Shown here in pieces: positions 7,728 to 14,843 of a DNA stretch of 15,545 nucleotides; positions within the stretch are counted from its first letter, which is position 1, and each line of letters begins with the position of its first letter. The notes beneath the pieces are model-generated. The model was not told the DNA's origin. It searched no databases and worked only from the letters and a program-made list of their open reading frames with translations. This DNA comes from an uncultured Dysgonomonas sp. (GTDB lineage: Bacteria > Bacteroidota > Bacteroidia > Bacteroidales > Dysgonomonadaceae), in NCBI GenBank assembly GCA_937875275.1, contig CALNCC010000178.1:1-15545 (forward strand), read 5' to 3'. Both the position numbers and the translations under genes were made by a program.

Positions 7728-8665
7728 GATTCCAAATTTTCCTTATCATTTGTCTTTTTATCTTTCGGCACTGTAACAAGCTGATGCATTGCTTTGGGTA
7801 AATTGCTCCGAAATTCCATTCTTTCTCCTGATATAGGATGTATTATTTCTAAATAATCGGCATGTAGAGCTACGCGTTTGATAGGGCTGCTTGTCGATCC
7901 GTATTTTTTGTCTCCTACAATCGGATGTCCGATTGTTTGCATTTGCACTCTTACTTGATTTTTTCTTCGGGTTTCGAGATTGAAGTTTAGTAGCGAGTAT
8001 CTGCCCAATGTTGCCACTGTTTTATAGTGTGTTACGGCATTCAGCCCTCCGTTGTCTGTTGCTGACGATCTCATGACGAAGTTTTTGTCTTCGGTCAGCC
8101 AAGAGGTTATCGTTCCGACAGAAGGGGTGGGGGTGCCTTCTACGATTGCAGAATAATTGTATTTTTTCACAAGTTTATCCCAATTCTGCTGATACATCAT
8201 TTGAATGTCTTGTTCTTTGACAAAAAGCATTAATCCGGAAATATCCCTATCCATACGATGTACAACATAGATGCGCCCGGTCTTGTTATTTCGGGTTTTC
8301 ACATATTCATTCAGGCTGTGATAGAGTGTGCGAGTTTTCTCTCTGTCGGTACCCACCGACAAAAAACCCACCTCTTTCTCGACTACAATAATATGTTCGT
8401 CTTCGAATACTACTGATCCACCTTTCAGTTTGCGACGTTTGCGCGCCTGATTAAACTTCATTATAGAAAGGGTGTCTCCGACTTTTAGCATTTGGTCGAA
8501 CTGTGTAACCAGTTTCCCATTGACCTTTATTTGTTTGTGTGTCAATAGGGACTTTACGGCATTGCGACTTTTTCTGACTTGGTTGTCTACCAAAAAAGAC
8601 AATAGTTCTGCCGGCTTCTTGACTTTATATTCTTGAAGTACTTTATCGTGTGATGATTCTTTCAT
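7724..8665 (-). CDS. RluA-family pseudouridine synthase
   Basis: A 313-residue enzyme that isomerizes specific uridines of rRNA or tRNA to pseudouridine. An S4-like RNA-binding region occupies residues about 17-70 (AELLSFLVDNQVRKSRNAVK and the KQIKVNGKLV turn). The catalytic domain follows from about 88, with HRMDRDISG at 136-144, whose Asp139 is the expected catalytic residue. A later core motif is ETRRKNQVRVQM with GHPIVGDKKYG (residues 231-256). The C-terminus is a Lys/Asp/Asn-rich tail. The target uridine cannot be named. It is the first gene of the three-gene operon and is coupled by a 4-base overlap to the XRE-cupin gene. Start ATG 8665 is preceded by AAGGA at a short spacing. Confidence 0.94.
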   Translation of the reverse strand: MKESSHDKVLQEYKVKKPAELLSFLVDNQVRKSRNAVKSLLTHKQIKVNGKLVTQFDQMLKVGDTLSIMKFNQARKRRKLKGGSVVFEDEHIIVVEKEVGFLSVGTDREKTRTLYHSLNEYVKTRNNKTGRIYVVHRMDRDISGLMLFVKEQDIQMMYQQNWDKLVKKYNYSAIVEGTPTPSVGTITSWLTEDKNFVMRSSATDNGGLNAVTHYKTVATLGRYSLLNFNLETRRKNQVRVQMQTIGHPIVGDKKYGSTSSPIKRVALHADYLEIIHPISGERMEFRSNLPKAMHQLVTVPKDKKTNDKENLES

Positions 8666-8687
8666 GATTCCTTGTTAAATAAGAGCA

Positions 8688-8695
8688 CAAAGGTA
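8688..8695 (-). promoter_or_regulatory. -7 element TACCTTTG of the rluA-like operon
   Basis: A perfect TAnnTTTG on the minus strand, 23 bases upstream of the pseudouridine synthase start. It probably drives that gene, the XRE-cupin gene and the acyl-CoA synthetase. Confidence 0.6.
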
Positions 8696-8745
8696 TGTCT
8701 TTTTTATATAATCTGATTATTTTTAGAGAAAAGAGTACTCGATGT

Positions 8746-9522
8746 TCAACGCTTTTTACCATAATAGAAAACAGGGGCGGCATATGGGCGATTCTTCCAT
8801 TTCCCCGAGAATGGGTCTAATTCTCGTACTACGCCAGCTTCGACTCCGAATTTGTCGTTGACTTTATATTCGAGTGATCCGCCATAGTGGGTTTGAGGAA
8901 ACATGCCGGATTCGTAGTGTCCGACACCATTCGATTTTCCATATACGGAATATTGTCCGAAGGTGTTTATGCGTACTCTGTCTCCGATATAGAAGCGCAT
9001 GGCTCCATTTGCTCCAATATCTCGATATAAATTTCCGTGCATCGAATATTTAGACATATACGTTCCTCCCGAGATCGTCAACCAGTTGGTGAGGTCGTAA
9101 TTCAATGAACCGTTGATCATGCGGACTGTGCCCATAGTAGGGTAGGTTTTCTGTTCCGATGCCGATGTTATATAAAGCTTTCTCGATAATTCGCGATAGG
9201 TGTAGAGCCCATAATCGTAGATGAAAGGGTAGGAGGTTGCAAACTCCTCATGCTGTGGTGGGTATAGAAATTCTCTCGATGATGGCATCATCAGTTCATA
9301 TTCTCCTTGCTGATTTATTTTCCAATCGGCACTCATGAAATCGGGGCGTGCGGCTTTCTCTATGTCAATTTTAAACCAATTTTCTTTCAATACCATCTCT
9401 TTACCAACGGAGTTCGCCTTTTTTGATGCACTATCACCCAGGTAGATACTGTCTGCAACCTCTACTTGCGAGTATAGGGATGTTGCAGTCGTAAGGAATA
9501 TGAAGATCGTGTATAGCCTCAT
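8746..9522 (-). CDS. Exported protein, probable outer-membrane beta-rich protein of unknown function
   Basis: Not assigned to a named family. The 258-residue product starts with a signal peptide (residues 1-18; cleavage likely at LYS|QVEV, signal peptidase I type). Residues 20-110 are polar with a conserved-looking WKINQQGEYELMMPSS segment. From about 125 onward the protein alternates aromatic and polar residues (LNYDLTNWLTISGGTYMSKY, AMRFYIGDRVRINTFGQYSV, YGGSLEYKVNDKFGVEAGVV), the pattern of short membrane-spanning beta strands with Gly/Asn turns. About eight strands could fit, so a small outer-membrane barrel or barrel fragment is likely. It is a single-gene unit with its own -7 element, 80 bases upstream of the rluA-like gene and in the same direction. 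ATG 9522 was chosen because it gives the signal peptide; an ATG 8 bases upstream is out of frame. Confidence 0.85.
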   Translation of the reverse strand: MRLYTIFIFLTTATSLYSQVEVADSIYLGDSASKKANSVGKEMVLKENWFKIDIEKAARPDFMSADWKINQQGEYELMMPSSREFLYPPQHEEFATSYPFIYDYGLYTYRELSRKLYITSASEQKTYPTMGTVRMINGSLNYDLTNWLTISGGTYMSKYSMHGNLYRDIGANGAMRFYIGDRVRINTFGQYSVYGKSNGVGHYESGMFPQTHYGGSLEYKVNDKFGVEAGVVRELDPFSGKWKNRPYAAPVFYYGKKR

Positions 9523-9547
9523 TTTACCATCTTATCGTGTTGAAACA

Positions 9548-9555
9548 CAAATGTA
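9548..9555 (-). promoter_or_regulatory. -7 element TACATTTG of the exported-protein gene
   Basis: A perfect TAnnTTTG on the minus strand, 26 bases upstream of the start at 9522. A TTTG further upstream lies too far (26 bases) to be a standard -33 box. Confidence 0.55.
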
Positions 9556-9611
9556 CAAAAAACATACATTGCTGTTTTCCTCAAAACGAGAAAGAGTGTC
9601 TTTTATTGCAG

Positions 9612-9641
9612 AAAAAAGGAGAGATATCCCATCTCCCCTTT
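9612..9641 (-). terminator. Terminator of the Arg/Ser-rich exported protein gene
   Basis: On the minus strand GGGGAGAT (9638-9631) and ATCTCTCC (9625-9618) form an 8-bp stem with one G-U pair and a 5-base loop, followed by six U. A few outer A-U pairs extend it. It lies about 40 bases after the stop at 9682. Confidence 0.82.
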
Positions 9642-9681
9642 CCTCATTTTAGCATGAATCTGATAATGTAGTAAGTATATT

Positions 9682-10443
9682 TCACTGACGTGAAACACCT
9701 CTATTATTGGATGTCGACCGTTGAGAACTTGCTTGGGTCGATTTAGTATTATTCCTATTCTGATCTACACTCTGCGATCTACTTGTTGACTGCGAAGTAT
9801 TTCTCTCGCGAGAGGTTGTGGTAATACGATTTCCCTGTTCGCTCCGTTGAGTAGTGTTTGTTACTTCTCTCGTATTTTCACGAGTGTTGTTTCTTCCGTT
9901 TGTTGTAGTGCTTGGACGAGTATTGTCTCTGCCGCTTACACTGTTCCGACCCGGCAAGACTCTGTCGTACTGGTCTCGTCTTGCATTTGCCGGTGCTCGC
10001 CATGCTATTGTATTTCTGCGACTGCTGGTGTATCTATTGTCGCGGGAGTCGCGTATTACATGTTGTGGGCGATGACCCACATAACTCACATATTGTCTGC
10101 GATGCCTTGTGTTGAAAATCCAAGGGGTGCGGATATCAACCAATATAACTTTGTACATGTTGTACAAATCGTATCGTTCATATCTGTATGGCAAATAGCG
10201 TGATTGTACCCAACGTCCGTTGTGCATGTATATGAAGCGTAACTGATTGACATCGTAATAGCAATTTATGTCAGGGAAATAATAATAGTCAACATAGTCA
10301 TATCCTATTGGTCCCCAATCGGGCTGGTTGCCGATGTTGATGTTTATATTTATATTTATCTTCTGGGCATTTGATACACTGTGGTATGATCCTGCTCCGA
10401 TAAGTAGTGCGAATATTAATATAATCTTTTTCATAATTTTCAT
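9682..10443 (-). CDS. Exported protein with Arg/Ser/Asn/Thr-rich tail, unknown function
   Basis: Function not recognised. The 253-residue product has a signal peptide, residues 1-26, with cleavage at SNA|QKI. A short alternating stretch KINININININIG follows, then an aromatic folded segment to about residue 110 (YDYVDYYYFPDINCYYDV, NGRWVQSRYLPYRYERY). The second half is low complexity: strongly basic and rich in Arg, Asn, Ser, Thr and Gln, with very few hydrophobic residues and no transmembrane segment, so it is probably disordered. It is likely periplasmic or surface-exposed; a basic tail could bind nucleic acid or acidic polysaccharide (speculation). The start is ATG 10443; a second ATG three codons in is a possible alternative. 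The gene is flanked by its own terminator and by a 196-base divergent promoter region. Confidence 0.85.
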   Translation of the reverse strand: MKIMKKIILIFALLIGAGSYHSVSNAQKININININIGNQPDWGPIGYDYVDYYYFPDINCYYDVNQLRFIYMHNGRWVQSRYLPYRYERYDLYNMYKVILVDIRTPWIFNTRHRRQYVSYVGHRPQHVIRDSRDNRYTSSRRNTIAWRAPANARRDQYDRVLPGRNSVSGRDNTRPSTTTNGRNNTRENTREVTNTTQRSEQGNRITTTSRERNTSQSTSRSQSVDQNRNNTKSTQASSQRSTSNNRGVSRQ

Positions 10444-10478
10444 TTTTAGGTAAAACAGTTGTTTAGTCTCTTTATATT

Positions 10479-10494
10479 ATAAGAACAATCTTAT
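10479..10494. promoter_or_regulatory. Inverted repeat ATAAGA-N4-TCTTAT upstream of the Arg/Ser-rich gene
   Basis: Two perfect 6-base arms with a 4-base centre, 36 bases before the start at 10443. It could be an operator or leader hairpin. Nothing else identifies a binding protein. Confidence 0.3.
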
Positions 10495-10604
10495 GACAAA
10501 AAGATTAACCGCGAGATCGCTATTTAACTTTTATTCGTTAATTTTTTTATTTAGCTACAGTTCTCAAATCGCGTAAATGATAGATGATCTGATACTATTT
10601 TTCA

Positions 10605-10612
10605 TATCTTTG
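10605..10612 (+). promoter_or_regulatory. -7 element TATCTTTG of the membrane-protein gene
   Basis: A perfect TAnnTTTG on the plus strand, 27 bases before ATG 10640. The expected transcription start near 10619 leaves a short leader. Confidence 0.65.
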
Positions 10613-10639
10613 TCCTGATATTTAACCAACCCGACACAG

Positions 10640-12397
10640 ATGTTAGCTATTATTCTTTCGTTGATTGTTGTCTCGTTTATATTTCTCACTTTAGGCGATT
10701 TGCTGTTGTCTACATACAACAAAATAAGTCGTAAAGAGGAATCTTACTCCCTGTTCGATACATTCCTTTTGGCAGGGTTGTTAGCTATATCTTCTTTTGC
10801 GTTTCCATCCAATCATTATGTCTTATCTGCCTTTCTCGTTTTTTGTATAGGTTATTGGATTGTGCGAGCTAAACGTGCGAAAACATACTTTCGGCGGATT
10901 AAAGGGCTTGTCATTCATATTCCTCCCATATTTCTGTTCCTTATCGCAGGAGCGATATTTGCATATATAATGATTGCTGTATGGGCTCCGGGTGTATTTG
11001 ATGCTTTTTTCTATCATCAGCAAAACATTCGTTGGAACGAGGAGTTTTCTGCTGTTCCGGGATTGGCTAACCTTGAAGATCGTTTCGGATTTAATTCCAA
11101 TTATCTGTTGTTGAGTGCACTATTCTCATTTCGGTTTTTGTTCGGAGAGGCTATGTATTGCTTGCAAACAACAGTTGTGATATGGGCAATGGCTTGGATT
11201 CTGTACGAAATAGCACGCTCTCGTTTCGAAATTAAACGAGTATTGTTACTATTCTTTTTCATGCTGTTCTTTTTCATTCAGGCATATACTATATTGACTA
11301 CAACATCGACGGACATTGTACCCAATATCATTATATTCTGTTTCTTCGCACGATTCATTTTATATCCGCAATCGCTATCGAGAAGCAATCTTTATATAAT
11401 GCTGGTTCCTGTAATGCTGATAACATTGAAAGTGTCGGTTGCGCCGATACTTATAATCAGCGTATTTGCATTATATCATCTGATAAGAAACAAAGACTAC
11501 ACCGTGTTTGTACTATTGGCTTTGCTCTCAATACTTGTGCTTTTTCCGTGGTTGATTCGCAATGTCATTGTGTCGGGTTATCTGGTGTATCCGATATATG
11601 AGATCGATTTATTTTCGTTCGATTGGAAGTTGCCCAAAGAAGTGGCGATGTTGCAACATGGTTTCGTGAAAGATTGCGGTGTTGTTGCTGTGGATGGTAT
11701 CGTATCCAGTCTGTCGGGTATCAGTTCATTTCTGCAACCACACACTTTTATTTCCAATTGCGTGTATTTTATAATCATCTTATCTCCGATATCTTTTATC
11801 TGTACAATGGCGCGAAATGCCAAAGAAAGGAATGTCTCTATCATACTATTATATGGAACACTGTTGGCGATTATTATATTTTGGTTTGTTAATGCACCTG
11901 ATCCCCGATTTATAAGTGGCGTACTCTATATAGCAGCATTTTATGCGATATGTTTGTTGTTCCCCAATAATAAAGAGATCCATCTGAAATCAATAATAGG
12001 ATATGGTGTTATTTCTATTTTTGTCTTCATCTTATTTGCTTGGGGGATAAAGCGTTCTATAAATTATTGTAGCGACTATGGAGCCGATAATGTGAACAAA
12101 AATAAAAGACCGATAGCGGATGTGTTCATAAAACCGTATTCCTATAAAACACAATTGACCGGTGCGGGTATCGATACAGATAAGATGAAAGAATTTTATC
12201 TCAATAATGGAATAATCATATATCTCTGTGAATCAGAGGTTGGTGGACGTCCTGTGTGTTTCGACCATCTGCCAAGTACAGTGGAAGAAACGAACTGGAC
12301 CTCGAAGTATCAGGATATAAAAACAATAGAAGCCAGAGGTGTTGATTTGCAAAGCGGATTCAGACCAAAAGCTGTTAAAAAAACAGAATCACAATAA
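10640..12397 (+). CDS. Polytopic membrane protein, LIC_10190-like, probably glycan-related
   Basis: A 585-residue inner-membrane protein with about 12 hydrophobic segments up to residue 480, then a roughly 100-residue soluble C-terminal domain containing Cys-bearing segments YLCESEVGGRPVCFD. An extramembrane loop after the third segment (about residues 125-160) carries HQQNIRWNEEFSAVPGLANL and EDRFGFNSNYLL. This loop resembles the LIC_10190 family of Bacteroidota and Leptospira membrane proteins. The architecture (first large loop after TM1-3, many TMs, soluble tail) is like lipid-linked-sugar glycosyltransferases of the GT-C type, but no catalytic acidic motif was confirmed, and a polymerase or flippase role is also possible. 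It has its own promoter and is followed 60 bases on by a lipoprotein gene with its own promoter. Family recall is from memory and should be tested by profile search. Confidence 0.88.
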   Translation: MLAIILSLIVVSFIFLTLGDLLLSTYNKISRKEESYSLFDTFLLAGLLAISSFAFPSNHYVLSAFLVFCIGYWIVRAKRAKTYFRRIKGLVIHIPPIFLFLIAGAIFAYIMIAVWAPGVFDAFFYHQQNIRWNEEFSAVPGLANLEDRFGFNSNYLLLSALFSFRFLFGEAMYCLQTTVVIWAMAWILYEIARSRFEIKRVLLLFFFMLFFFIQAYTILTTTSTDIVPNIIIFCFFARFILYPQSLSRSNLYIMLVPVMLITLKVSVAPILIISVFALYHLIRNKDYTVFVLLALLSILVLFPWLIRNVIVSGYLVYPIYEIDLFSFDWKLPKEVAMLQHGFVKDCGVVAVDGIVSSLSGISSFLQPHTFISNCVYFIIILSPISFICTMARNAKERNVSIILLYGTLLAIIIFWFVNAPDPRFISGVLYIAAFYAICLLFPNNKEIHLKSIIGYGVISIFVFILFAWGIKRSINYCSDYGADNVNKNKRPIADVFIKPYSYKTQLTGAGIDTDKMKEFYLNNGIIIYLCESEVGGRPVCFDHLPSTVEETNWTSKYQDIKTIEARGVDLQSGFRPKAVKKTESQ

Positions 12398-12417
12398 TAG
12401 GCTATTAATTAATTCGT

Positions 12418-12425
12418 TATCTTTG
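12418..12425 (+). promoter_or_regulatory. -7 element TATCTTTG of the lipoprotein gene
   Basis: A perfect TAnnTTTG on the plus strand, 32 bases before ATG 12458. It lies between the membrane-protein stop and the lipoprotein start and uses the same 8-mer as the upstream gene. Confidence 0.62.
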
Positions 12426-12457
12426 TACCATATTTCGATAAACTTTATAACACAACA

Positions 12458-13366
12458 ATGAGTAAATTCCTGATCTTCAGTTCGATATTCGTTCTTTTCC
12501 TATTTGGTAGCTGTTCTACAAACAGCAACGGTAGTGATGATGACAATAATAATAACAACAATAATTCTAAGCCAATAACACCTGAAAATGTTTTAGGTAC
12601 ATGGGAGATATATTATTTCACCAAGCGAATGAGACCTGCCGGTACACAGTCGGGTACAGGGACTACACGTCGCCATGCAGAATATGATGGGTATAGAATC
12701 ACGTTCGAAAATGAGAGAAAGACATATTTCGAAACAAACCCATTGAAACAGAAAACCATTAACGGCACATACTCTGTCGACGAGTCAACATCATCGATAA
12801 CCTTGAAGTATGCAAGCCCACATAGCGGAAAGGACTCGACGACGGTCATGAGAATTACTCGGATGGATGATGGAGGATCTTTGTACACGAGGGTGATTGA
12901 GTACCCTTTGTCGGTGGGTGATCTGAAATACGAAGTGGAAGATATTCAGTATTTGCGGAATATAGATAAAGCTCCGAACGCTCACCCTAATGTAGATAAA
13001 GTAGCCTTGTCCCGAGAGAATATGACTGGATCGTGGAAAGTGAAAAAATACACGAAAACGATTGATGGTACTGTGGACTCAGCGGCGGGAGATACGATAG
13101 TTAATTCGGTATATAAATTTGACAAAGACTATACCTACAAAGCATACAGTCCTGATGGTGAATTTATTCAGCATGGTCCATACGCCATCACTGACGATGT
13201 GATACACATGTATAATTCGGAAGATTATAGCAAAGATCCTTCCGTGTTTATGGTAATTCAAAAATCGGAAAAATCCTTTACCCACTACTTTAGACAACTT
13301 CTGTTGCCAAGCAATAAAGTACCTCAGGATTGGATTATAGAAGCAGTTTTTGAAAAAGTAGAATAG
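12458..13366 (+). CDS. Lipoprotein with two lipocalin-like repeats
   Basis: A 302-residue lipoprotein. Residues 1-18 form a type II signal peptide ending in the lipobox LFGS|C, so Cys19 would be lipidated. The mature protein opens with an Asp/Asn tract (SDDD then seven Asn, residues 26-36), an acidic early segment of the kind linked to surface export in Bacteroidota. Two similar domains follow. The first starts with ENVLGTWEIYYFTK (43-56) and contains YRITFENERKTYF and NGTYSVDESTSSITLKY. The second starts with ENMTGSWKVKKYTK (187-200) and contains VYKFDKDYTYKAY and GPYAITDDVIHMY. Both follow the lipocalin-like pattern of GxW near the start, then a central F..D..Y strand, then G-Y, an acidic turn and an I-x-M/L-Y strand. 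The domains appear to be an internal duplication that has diverged strongly. The ligand is unknown. Confidence 0.9.
   Translation: MSKFLIFSSIFVLFLFGSCSTNSNGSDDDNNNNNNNSKPITPENVLGTWEIYYFTKRMRPAGTQSGTGTTRRHAEYDGYRITFENERKTYFETNPLKQKTINGTYSVDESTSSITLKYASPHSGKDSTTVMRITRMDDGGSLYTRVIEYPLSVGDLKYEVEDIQYLRNIDKAPNAHPNVDKVALSRENMTGSWKVKKYTKTIDGTVDSAAGDTIVNSVYKFDKDYTYKAYSPDGEFIQHGPYAITDDVIHMYNSEDYSKDPSVFMVIQKSEKSFTHYFRQLLLPSNKVPQDWIIEAVFEKVE
12536..12565 (+). repeat. Trinucleotide tract coding Asp-Asp-Asp then seven Asn
   Basis: GAT/GAC followed by AAT/AAC codons, ten triplets in all. It is a microsatellite-like linker after the lipid-anchored Cys. Slippage would change linker length by whole codons without shifting frame. 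Confidence 0.7.
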
Positions 13367-13466
13367 ATGCCATCTTTATGCTTGAGACTACATTGTCTAA
13401 CTGTTTTTTCAGTAAGCGTTGTTTGGTCTGTAGGGTTTTAATGAAAAATTGATACATATAACTTTT

Positions 13467-14339
13467 ATGATAAATACTTATTATCGGGTAGCCGGGCATT
13501 CTTTTCTTCTATCGTTTGAGGAAGGGTTGAATATTGAAGGCTTGCATAATTATGCTCCGTTTCGTTTGTCTGCACCTGTAGATTGTTTATTTCATTTGTC
13601 GGTAACCGATACTTTAGATGATGAAACAGAAGGTGAATTTGTCGGACGTTTCGATGATGATATAGCATCTATCATTATTTATAAATATCCTAATGGAGGC
13701 TTTCGTTTTCTTATAGCTTATCCGGATACGGAGGATTATTGTACGATGGATATTGATGCCGATTTTAAGAATGCGCACGTAAAATTTCCTGTCAATGAAG
13801 TGTATAAATACTTCTTTTTAGACAATTGCTTGATGTTGCTTTATGCTTTATCAACAGCACAGCTCGATACATTATTGATACATGCTTCCATAGTAAGGAA
13901 AGACGACGAAGGTTTTGTCTTTCTTGGAAAAAGTGGTACCGGCAAAAGCACACATAGTAGCTTATGGCTTAAAAATATTGCAGGCAGCGAATTGATAAAC
14001 GATGATAATCCCGTATTGCGGATGATAGATGGGGAACCATATGTCTTCGGATCGCCATGGAGTGGCAAAACGTATTGCTATCGGAACGAAAAAGTACACT
14101 TGAAGGGTATCGTGAAATTGAAACAGGCTCCGGAAAATAAAATGAGCAAATTGTCTCTTATTCAGGCATATTCTGTCGTTATGCCAGCATGCTCATGCAT
14201 GAGGTGGGAAAACGAATTGATGACGGGGGTACACAAAGCTGTGGAAAAACTGACGATGAATGTCGGGTGTTATCAGTTAGATTGTTTGCCTGATAGAGAA
14301 GCTGCAGAGTTATCATATAATACCATCGCACGAGGTTGA
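13467..14339 (+). CDS. HPr-kinase-like P-loop protein
   Basis: A 290-residue protein of the HprK/PEP-carboxykinase-like P-loop group. The C-terminal half has the family's features: LLIHASIV with His140, Walker A GKSGTGKST (154-162), an acidic pair at ELINDDNPVL (Asp179-Asp180) fitting Walker B, and the GSPWSGK turn (195-201). The N-terminal 130 residues are a distinct domain that lacks HPr-kinase features. Proteins of this type are not true HPr kinases; relatives occur in peptide-modification gene clusters and may phosphorylate a peptide or act as ATP-binding scaffolds (family knowledge; role here inferred). I chose ATG 13467. An in-frame TTG at 13449 would add six residues but lacks support. 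It overlaps the next gene by four bases (TTGA) and lies 100 bases after the lipoprotein, with no promoter or terminator seen between. Confidence 0.9.
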   Translation: MINTYYRVAGHSFLLSFEEGLNIEGLHNYAPFRLSAPVDCLFHLSVTDTLDDETEGEFVGRFDDDIASIIIYKYPNGGFRFLIAYPDTEDYCTMDIDADFKNAHVKFPVNEVYKYFFLDNCLMLLYALSTAQLDTLLIHASIVRKDDEGFVFLGKSGTGKSTHSSLWLKNIAGSELINDDNPVLRMIDGEPYVFGSPWSGKTYCYRNEKVHLKGIVKLKQAPENKMSKLSLIQAYSVVMPACSCMRWENELMTGVHKAVEKLTMNVGCYQLDCLPDREAAELSYNTIARG

Positions 14340-14779
14340 AAAGAAATATAACATTGGCAAATGAAATTCTACTGCCGGAGATAGCAGCCCTATTATTGGA
14401 AGGTAATGCTGTTATATTGAAGGCGAAAGGGAATAGTATGCTGCCGTTCATTGTTGGCGGAGAGGATAGTGTCGAACTGAAAAAGAAAGATACAATTCGG
14501 GTTGGCGATATTGTCTTGGCTGAGGTAAATCCTCTATGCTTTGTTTTGCATCGGGTAGTGAGTGTTACCGATGACGAAGTGATATTGATGGGAGATGGAA
14601 ATGTAAGTGGTAAAGAAATCTGTCGTACGAATAACGTTATGGGACATGCCATAAATATAATAAAGAAAGACAAGACGGTAGATTGTAACGCGCGAGGAAC
14701 ATTGTTTAGAGCTCGTGTATGGCGTATGTTGTTGCCGATTCGCCGTCCTTTATTGATAATATATCGATTGGCATTATAA
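14336..14779 (+). CDS. S24/S26-family signal-peptidase-like protein
   Basis: A 147-residue protein of the signal peptidase I/LexA-like serine peptidase group. KAKGNSMLPFI (residues 30-40) carries the catalytic Ser34 in the GxSMxP box. VLHRVV holds His72, as in SipW/ER-type enzymes that use a Ser-His pair, and MGDGN (85-89) is the conserved Gly-Asp box. There is no N-terminal membrane anchor; the C-terminus has only a short basic-hydrophobic stretch (MLLPIRRPLLIIYRL), so it may be soluble or peripheral. The start is TTG 14336, overlapping the kinase stop as TTGA, with GAGG just upstream. No ATG upstream of the catalytic domain exists in frame, and the next Met (residue 35) would remove Ser34. 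It is coupled to the HPr-kinase-like gene and followed immediately by a terminator, so the two form a closed pair. Confidence 0.9.
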   Translation: MKRNITLANEILLPEIAALLLEGNAVILKAKGNSMLPFIVGGEDSVELKKKDTIRVGDIVLAEVNPLCFVLHRVVSVTDDEVILMGDGNVSGKEICRTNNVMGHAINIIKKDKTVDCNARGTLFRARVWRMLLPIRRPLLIIYRLAL

Positions 14780-14807
14780 ACAATACTCCCGATCGTATTG
14801 TTTTTTT
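14778..14807 (+). terminator. Terminator closing the kinase/S26 pair
   Basis: AAACAATAC (14778-14786) and GTATTGTTT (14795-14803) form a 9-bp stem with an 8-base loop, followed by a T-run to 14807. It begins within the stop codon of the S26 gene and separates it from the glycosyltransferase. Confidence 0.85.
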
Positions 14808-14843
14808 ATATACTACCAAGAAAGACATCCCGTCAAAATATGC

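Noticed and set aside
8714..8726. ATAATC/GATTAT palindrome between the outer-membrane protein and the rluA-like gene
   Set aside because: The arms nearly touch and are AT-only apart from one C/G pair, so it is too weak for a terminator and shows no link to a regulator.
12375..12389. CTGTT-AAAAA-AACAG repeat at the end of the membrane-protein gene as a terminator
   Set aside because: It lies inside the coding sequence before the stop, has a short AT-rich stem and no T-run.
13367..13441. 24-codon ORF between the lipoprotein and the kinase-like gene (MPSLCLRLHCLTVFSVSVVW...) as a peptide precursor
   Set aside because: It lacks a ribosome site and promoter, has no leader/core pattern, and ORFs this short arise by chance. 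It is only worth revisiting if conserved in relatives.
13449..13466. TTG start for the HPr-kinase-like gene
   Set aside because: It adds six residues with no ribosome site, and ATG 13467 lies in frame directly after it.
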